A DNA stretch of 64,000 nt from Xestospongia muta (lineage: Eukaryota > Porifera > Demospongiae > Haplosclerida > Petrosiidae): positions 6,312,923 through 6,376,922 of the forward strand of contig OY848922.1 of the NCBI GenBank assembly GCA_963693285.1. The letters are read 5' to 3'. The translations under genes and the position numbers were made by a program. The notes beneath the pieces are model-generated. The model was not told the DNA's origin. It was given only the letters and a program-made list of their open reading frames with translations, and did not search any database. The number at the start of each line of letters is the position of its first letter. The first letter of the stretch is position 1. Positions 58,090 to 64,000 of this stretch are shown one piece after another.

Positions 58090-60840
58090 TACTTTTTGAT
58101 ACCTGAATTATCAACTTCTTCACATCAGTAATAGTCACTCACTCATCCTAGTAAACCAGATGTTACATTATCAGAGTACTATATCATCCTAAAGATAATA
58201 TATAACCTGTTAATTATCATTAATAACTGTACATATAATAATGTATATACTATGAACAACTTATATAGAATAATATTCTTTATTAACATAACACTTTAAT
58301 AGTCTCAATAATAGGGACCAATATAACAACAACAAAGCAGATACATGTACATGTACATGCACATCTCATTTAAAGGTGAATATCAGACTTCATACCATAC
58401 ACTTAACTAAACATATATGTACTCTATTATGATGTAACTCATAAAGTGGTCACCTTGTCTGACATTACTTTAGTCACTTTGGTATAGATAACAGAAGACA
58501 TGTTGACATGCAGCCAATATCTCATTGGTGTCTGGATACCAAAGACTACTTGGCTTATATTAGATCTAATCATTTCATGGAGTGAAAATGGTCAGCTAAA
58601 ATGTGTGCATGAGAGACAAACTTGACATGGAACACTTAGTCTCTTCTCTTGGGCTTGCTACACGGGAGACTGACATTAGTCACTTTTGTTACTATGTAAT
58701 AATATCACAAATAATTATAGAGTTTATGATCATAAGAAATAAACTCACCGTCAAGTACGTGCTCTTCATAATTACATCAATTATCATGGAGGTGTGGCTC
58801 AATTATAATAATGCCATAGGATAATGGCTATAAACAATAGTGCAAGAAAACACTCTGGTATCCCTCCTCGAATAAATGCCTTACATATCACTCAATTGAC
58901 AATGGAGTTTACTGCTTAGTACATAGTAACCTTTGTCCTAAACGTTGGTAGTTGAATTTTTTATCAACATGAAAGGTAGTTGTGAAATGCATTTTAAACA
59001 GTCAGGAAATAGCTATAGTATGGAGAACTCTTTCAACAGTTGAGTAGATGACTATTTAATAATTCACTAAGACAACATCTTGTTTCAATGTAAGCGCTAG
59101 TCTTTTTTCTTTTAATTAAACTATCATTTGCTAGCTAATTCACAGAGCTTCAAAATTTTATTCCATGGAATGGATCAAATTTATGTCTAATTCTAGTTGC
59201 CCCATTAACACATTTGATTAAGCATTGCCATTGAACCAGAAGAGAGAGATGAAAAGTCACATTGACATATGTTCACAGATCTAATTAGTAAATATGTAGC
59301 TATTTTATTTATGTGACATGTACATGTAAGTTGATGTAGTAGTGTCATAGAAAAAGCACTTTCTCAGTACATTTCTTCTAGAAAAAGATAAAGTTTGTTA
59401 CTCATTACTTACTCATGATGTAATCATTCAAGCTTATGAGTTGATATGATTCTTTTGATTAAATGTCAAATTGTAATTAAAAATTAAATTGAGATCTGAT
59501 GACAAAAGTGGTTCACAGACTATAACATGTGAGGTAATGTAATGTTGTTCACAGATTGATAAGTCAGCATATTTGATAAGAAAAGTATCAAAAGGCAAAA
59601 AGCTTCTGGCAGTAATTATATAAGTGTCAACTAGAGGCACAGGTTGAATTGAAGCTACCAACAGTCTACACAGTCTTGCAAAGAAGTTCCTATAATCATT
59701 TTATTTATTCACATCCACAAAAACAATTAAATGCCAGTGCAGGTGAATAACACCGAAAGTATGACAGTCCACATTGTTGTAAATTTAACAGTAAGAAATG
59801 ACATCACTAAATGTTCATTAACTGCAAACAGTTTGGAGCTAATGCAACACAAGCAACAAGTACAAACTACTTAACAAAAATTGACTTCTGTAATATTTCC
59901 ATATGATATCTTGAATCTTTGACAGGTATAACTAATTAGCTTTGATATTCAATTTCATTTAATGAAATTAATTTATTCTTCTTCTATAGATAACTGACGT
60001 GATTTGTCAAGTTTAGATGTTCACTTTTATGTCAAATGTTAAAGATGTATGTTGTGTTCACTAGCTAACAAGTAATATGTTCTAAGGAGAAATAAAACAT
60101 ATTTAGGAGAGTAAAAAGTAATAGACAAAGCTATCATATCCCACTCAGTTATGTAGGCAGCTACAAGTTACAATCAAGCCTCTTCTTTAGTGTTGATATA
60201 AAATTTACAGCAAAACCTGAAAAAAATTTGATAATTTACCTGTTTTCAAATAAATATAGCACATGTTATTCTATCCATTAAAATGCACAGAGTAACCAGA
60301 CATTAAAATGATCAAGTTCCAAGTTGGAGAGTTATTCATTGTCTAAATTGATTTAAACATGACTTATAGGAGGTCAGTCAAATTTTGATAGTTTGTGGTT
60401 CTTTAAGAATTTCAGTCTGTCAAGTTTAAAGAATTAACAAACGAGACTTTTTATAACATAATACCATAGGTTTGTATTAACGAGAGCAATTTATTGATAT
60501 GTGATCATACAACTAATGTAAATATAGTGATGACTGATGTGGATGATTCAATGCTATTAAAAAGTTGTACAAGATTTTAACAAAGAAAAGTTGTCTAACA
60601 AACAAGAAATACCAGTATCTGATTTACTATATCTATCATTACACCATCTGTTTTAATTTTTATAGAAGAATGTATCTACACTTAATTATTCTAACAAGAA
60701 TAGCATGAAACTAAACTATAAATACTAATCAATTATTTTATAGAAAAGGACTATTGGTAGCTCATTTTTGCGTTGAAGTATAATTAAAATTTAAGTTATA
60801 TTATATTGTGTCAACATGCTATAAAATCATAAAATTCTGC
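58090..60840. other. AT-rich intergenic stretch
   Basis: No coding region I can support. Open frames at 58603-58824 and 59434-59661 lack recognisable motifs or paralog support. Confidence 0.5.
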
Positions 60841-60849
60841 CTCTCAAAA

Positions 60850-61460
60850 TGTCATTTACTCTTAGAGTTATGTATGTCTTGGCATAAATAGAACCTCCAC
60901 AAACTGCATGTACTGTATCTGATTATTAGAACAGCTGAAAAGAAAAGACAACCAAAATATATCACGTTATGTTTATTCATACCAGCACAATTATAATGTC
61001 AACCACATCCTTCCCAACAATATTTTAGTCAATATAGTAGTAGTGTGATATTAATCATCAAAAGAATAGACACACTATGTAATAGTAGCTTGAAGTTAAC
61101 AATATTAGCAATACAAAATGTGTGAAATATACGTCATACCTATACGTTAAGTTTCAGGGTCTGTCTGTATTAGTAGAATATAAGTTTATTTCATTGTTTG
61201 ATCTTGAATTTGAGTTTCGATGTTAAATACTATTGTTAAACTTTTAATAAACATTACATTATTAGGTAATGGTAAACAATCCCACTTATTAATCAATGTA
61301 TAGTAATATTGTTGCAATCAGTATTCTAGTTTTATGTTTGTCTTTTCATCAATTAAAAAAATCATCATACATAAATACATTCATTAGTGTGACTACTTAT
61401 ATATCTAGTTATTCTCAGTACAAAGAGACCACCTATAGGATAATATAAGCTGTCACTATT
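60850..61460 (+). repeat. Dispersed repeat, partner of 15400-16000
   Basis: It shares TATGTCTTGGCATAAA-like, GTCAACCACATCCTTCC and AGTAGTAGTGTGATAT blocks with the first copy. A further partial copy lies at 61760-61920. Confidence 0.6.
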
Positions 61461-61929
61461 AAAAGATTAGAATGACTCAGTTTAGTTACATTTAGTGGTT
61501 CTAGTAAGAATATTAGTCAGTGTCAAAACTAACACAACGTTTAATTCCTCAAACTTAACATACACACATACAAGTGTAAGGGACTGTGGTAAGGTATAAC
61601 ATAGTAAATACAATGTATTTTATATTACAAACATGTACATTAATTTAATGATACATAGTATACCAATGAGAATGTACCATTTACAAATGGTGTCATTCTT
61701 GTGCATATATACGTGTATGATAGAATCATAGCTTCTCTAATTTATGATATCTTTACTATCTTCAGACAGATATATACTAATATTGTTTCAATCAATCTTC
61801 TACTTTTATGGTTGTCTTTTCATCAATTTATAAACTCATCATATATATTACATAGTACTAATTATATATTACTTATTAACAGACAGAACAGTGTTCTGAC
61901 ATTATCTACCTATATAATATAGGAATACT

Positions 61930-63770
61930 ATGTAGTTATACTTGTATCAGATAATAAATAAATTAAAATAGAGACTTCGATAGTTCTTCTTCATTTGTTT
62001 CTATATGAATGTTTCTATATATACCAATTTAATGATTAACTTACTAAGTCAATGAGAGCATACAATTTACATGCATAAAGATAGTATACATGTATCAAAT
62101 TCTTTGGAAAGGAGAATATGAAAATATTCTTATTATTATGATATGATGGTATCTTTATACAATAATTTTATTGCTTGTCGATCTAATTAGTCATTAATAG
62201 TCACCAAGTTTTATATTAGCTTGGAATATCCAATGTTTCTGCATTTCAATGTCATCCTTGTGAGATATTCCATAATTTTGGTACTAAGATATTTCGCCTC
62301 AACAAGATACTAACCTGTCAAGTGTAATATTATAACTATCTAAAACAAATACATAGGAAACAGCATCTATAATTATTATAGAATTGTACCAAGACAAAAC
62401 ATAGAAGATAATAGAATACATGATGATATAGCAGCCAATACTTGATTGAAATATCTGCATAGATGTTAAAAAGTTCATCTATTGGTTTAAGTTAAAATAA
62501 TTATTCTCATGGAATAAAATGGTCACCTATGACAGACTATTTTTACATACATTGGCCAACCTTTTGCAAGATTGACTGATAGTCTGCTAAAGTAAGTTGA
62601 TATCATACATAATTATAAAGATTGTATGCACAAGAATGTAAGTCATCTGATTTCTTGGTTCTTGTACTCACGATGTCCCTGCTTCATTTCAAATTTCATT
62701 TAGTATTCTATATTGTGAATATAACACATGTTGACTAATATTACATACTATGAGTAAACTCCTTTCATTAAAAAGAGTTAGTGGTATTAGTGATTGTCAC
62801 CATTCTATTAATTATGTTTGTGATAGCTCCAACATAAGTACTAGTATATAGGAACACTTAAAAGCTCTCTCAATCACCAGGACTAAGTGTGCTCAGTATG
62901 TTTGACAGATATGTTATTAACTTTAAACAAATCAATATATGTTCTTTAATGTGTGTACTGATAAAAACAATGCACACTTTGAGTAATTATATTGTTTACT
63001 GTGTCAAGGATATATCTATAAACTATTAGTTTTGTTGTCACCATGAGTGTTGTGAATCATACATTTTGTAGTTAACATTAAACATTTCTCTTTATACATA
63101 GCTTGATGCTATAAATTTAAAGTGAAGTAATTTATTGCTATTAACAACTGCTTTGGAACCAATAATGTATGGATTGTGACCTTACAGTTGATACAACTAC
63201 TCATCTATCTATAAAATAGTAAAATTTCTGCTATTTGTAGTGTTGACATAATTATATCTAATATCGTTGGCACAAACTATCTAAATGTATACTATTATAT
63301 CAGTCTCAGATACACAGGTACTTTTTGTCCACATGTTTGTGTTTCTCCTTTTAATTTACGTATCATTTTTCAATCTATAGTATGAAATTTTCTCTGACAT
63401 TGTATTGTCAATGACACTTAGTATAACCAAACTGTAACCTTAACATAGTCAACATGCGTTTTAAATTTTGTGTGATAAATGTTATATAGTTATATTGAAC
63501 ATCCATTATTTGCATTACAAGTGGCAAAGTGGATGACATTACATAATGTATTAGGTTACCTAGTGACTCAATAAATGTGTACACGATATACTCAATGTGA
63601 TGTTTGTTTTAGTTTATATAATACCACAGTATAAATGTAACATCATTAATTTTTATACTGATTTATTCCAAGATGACTTAAGACATATGCAATATATAAT
63701 ATTAAAGACAGTAATATTCATTGAAATGTAGAGCATTCAAGAATTATAATAATTAGTTTTTAAAAAAGAA
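61930..63770. other. AT-rich intergenic stretch
   Basis: I see no coding content, long repeats or structured elements. Confidence 0.5.
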
Positions 63771-63775
63771 AGCTT

Positions 63776-63885
63776 TCAGTAATTAATTTTGGTTCTATTT
63801 TCTATAGTTTCTTCATTCTCCTCAACAATAGCACTACCGAAGCCTCCATATGATTGATAATATTCTGAGAGATCTACTTTGTTAT
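63776..63885 (-). CDS. Terminal exon of an unrecognised gene (continues right)
   Basis: After acceptor AATATTTTTAAG the minus strand encodes (D)NKVDLSEYYQSYGGFGSA then IVEENEETIENRTKINY and TGA at 63778-63776. The composition is coding-like: no rare-codon runs, acidic, with a tyrosine-rich start. It stands out from the AT-rich flanks. The first codon is split two bases in. I recognise no family. Upstream exons must lie beyond 64000, or between 63900 and 64000 where I see none. Confidence 0.45.
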
Positions 63886-64000
63886 CTTAAAAATATTATG
63901 TTTGATTATGAAATTGCAATTGTTAGTAAAGTGAAAATAAAATCAAAATGATAAGAAACCAACAAACATATTAGAGTGTGTGTAATCCGTTATCTTCATT

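Overview
The window looks like a piece of an early-branching animal genome, most likely a demosponge such as Amphimedon (inference). It is strongly AT-rich, has GT-AG introns, and carries ankyrin, ROCO-like GTPase and Death-domain exons typical of metazoans. It also holds many decayed animal-type transposons (piggyBac, Harbinger, THAP/DDE_Tnp_4, hAT, Ty3/gypsy). I see no bacterial-style operons, tRNA, rRNA or CRISPR arrays.

Main gene. A minus-strand gene runs from a start exon at 52154-52221 to a stop at 18181. It joins six and a half ankyrin repeats, one repeat per phase-0 exon of 93-99 bp (50979, 49352, 46384, 39699, 30484, 22250, 21746). These lead into a large GTPase exon (19651-21698), a C-terminal region (19136-19589), four small phase-1 linker exons and a Death-domain exon (18181-18461). 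The 15 coding exons add up to 3714 bp, an exact multiple of three, with every phase matching (about 1237 residues). Its introns are swollen by transposons and by repeated blocks that each carry an ankyrin exon. A second minus-strand ankyrin gene starts at 5832 and runs off the left edge.

Duplication. Positions 1-5628 and 45782-51262 are the same segment, about 97-98% alike in introns, and include a shared piggyBac insertion. A second pair of blocks (about 26.2-32.4 kb and 37.2-41.5 kb, with a decayed third at 22.8-24.2 kb) also shares an ankyrin exon, a piggyBac and a gypsy element. In all four duplicated exon pairs the ankyrin exon is far more diverged (13-20%) than the introns on either side (2-4%). 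Almost every change is amino-acid altering, and many fall on the target-binding face of the repeat. This is the most exciting signal in the window: a sponge ankyrin-GTPase-Death family whose recognition surface seems to be under strong diversification, in the manner of an innate immune or allorecognition receptor (role inferred).

Layout. 0-5.8 kb: ankyrin gene A with piggyBac and a HIRAN-carrying element in its introns. 6-18 kb: fold-back element, tyrosine-rich possible receptor tails, remnants of THAP and YqaJ/SWIM-type proteins, and an unassigned coding-like stretch. 18.2-22.3 kb: GTPase-Death core. 22.8-46 kb: TE-rich introns of the main gene with isolated ankyrin exons. 46-53.7 kb: 5' half of the main gene, with an inferred 5' UTR exon and a CRE palindrome just upstream. 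53.8-64 kb: AT-rich intergenic DNA with a repeated ~660-bp unit and one terminal exon of another minus-strand gene at 63776-63885.
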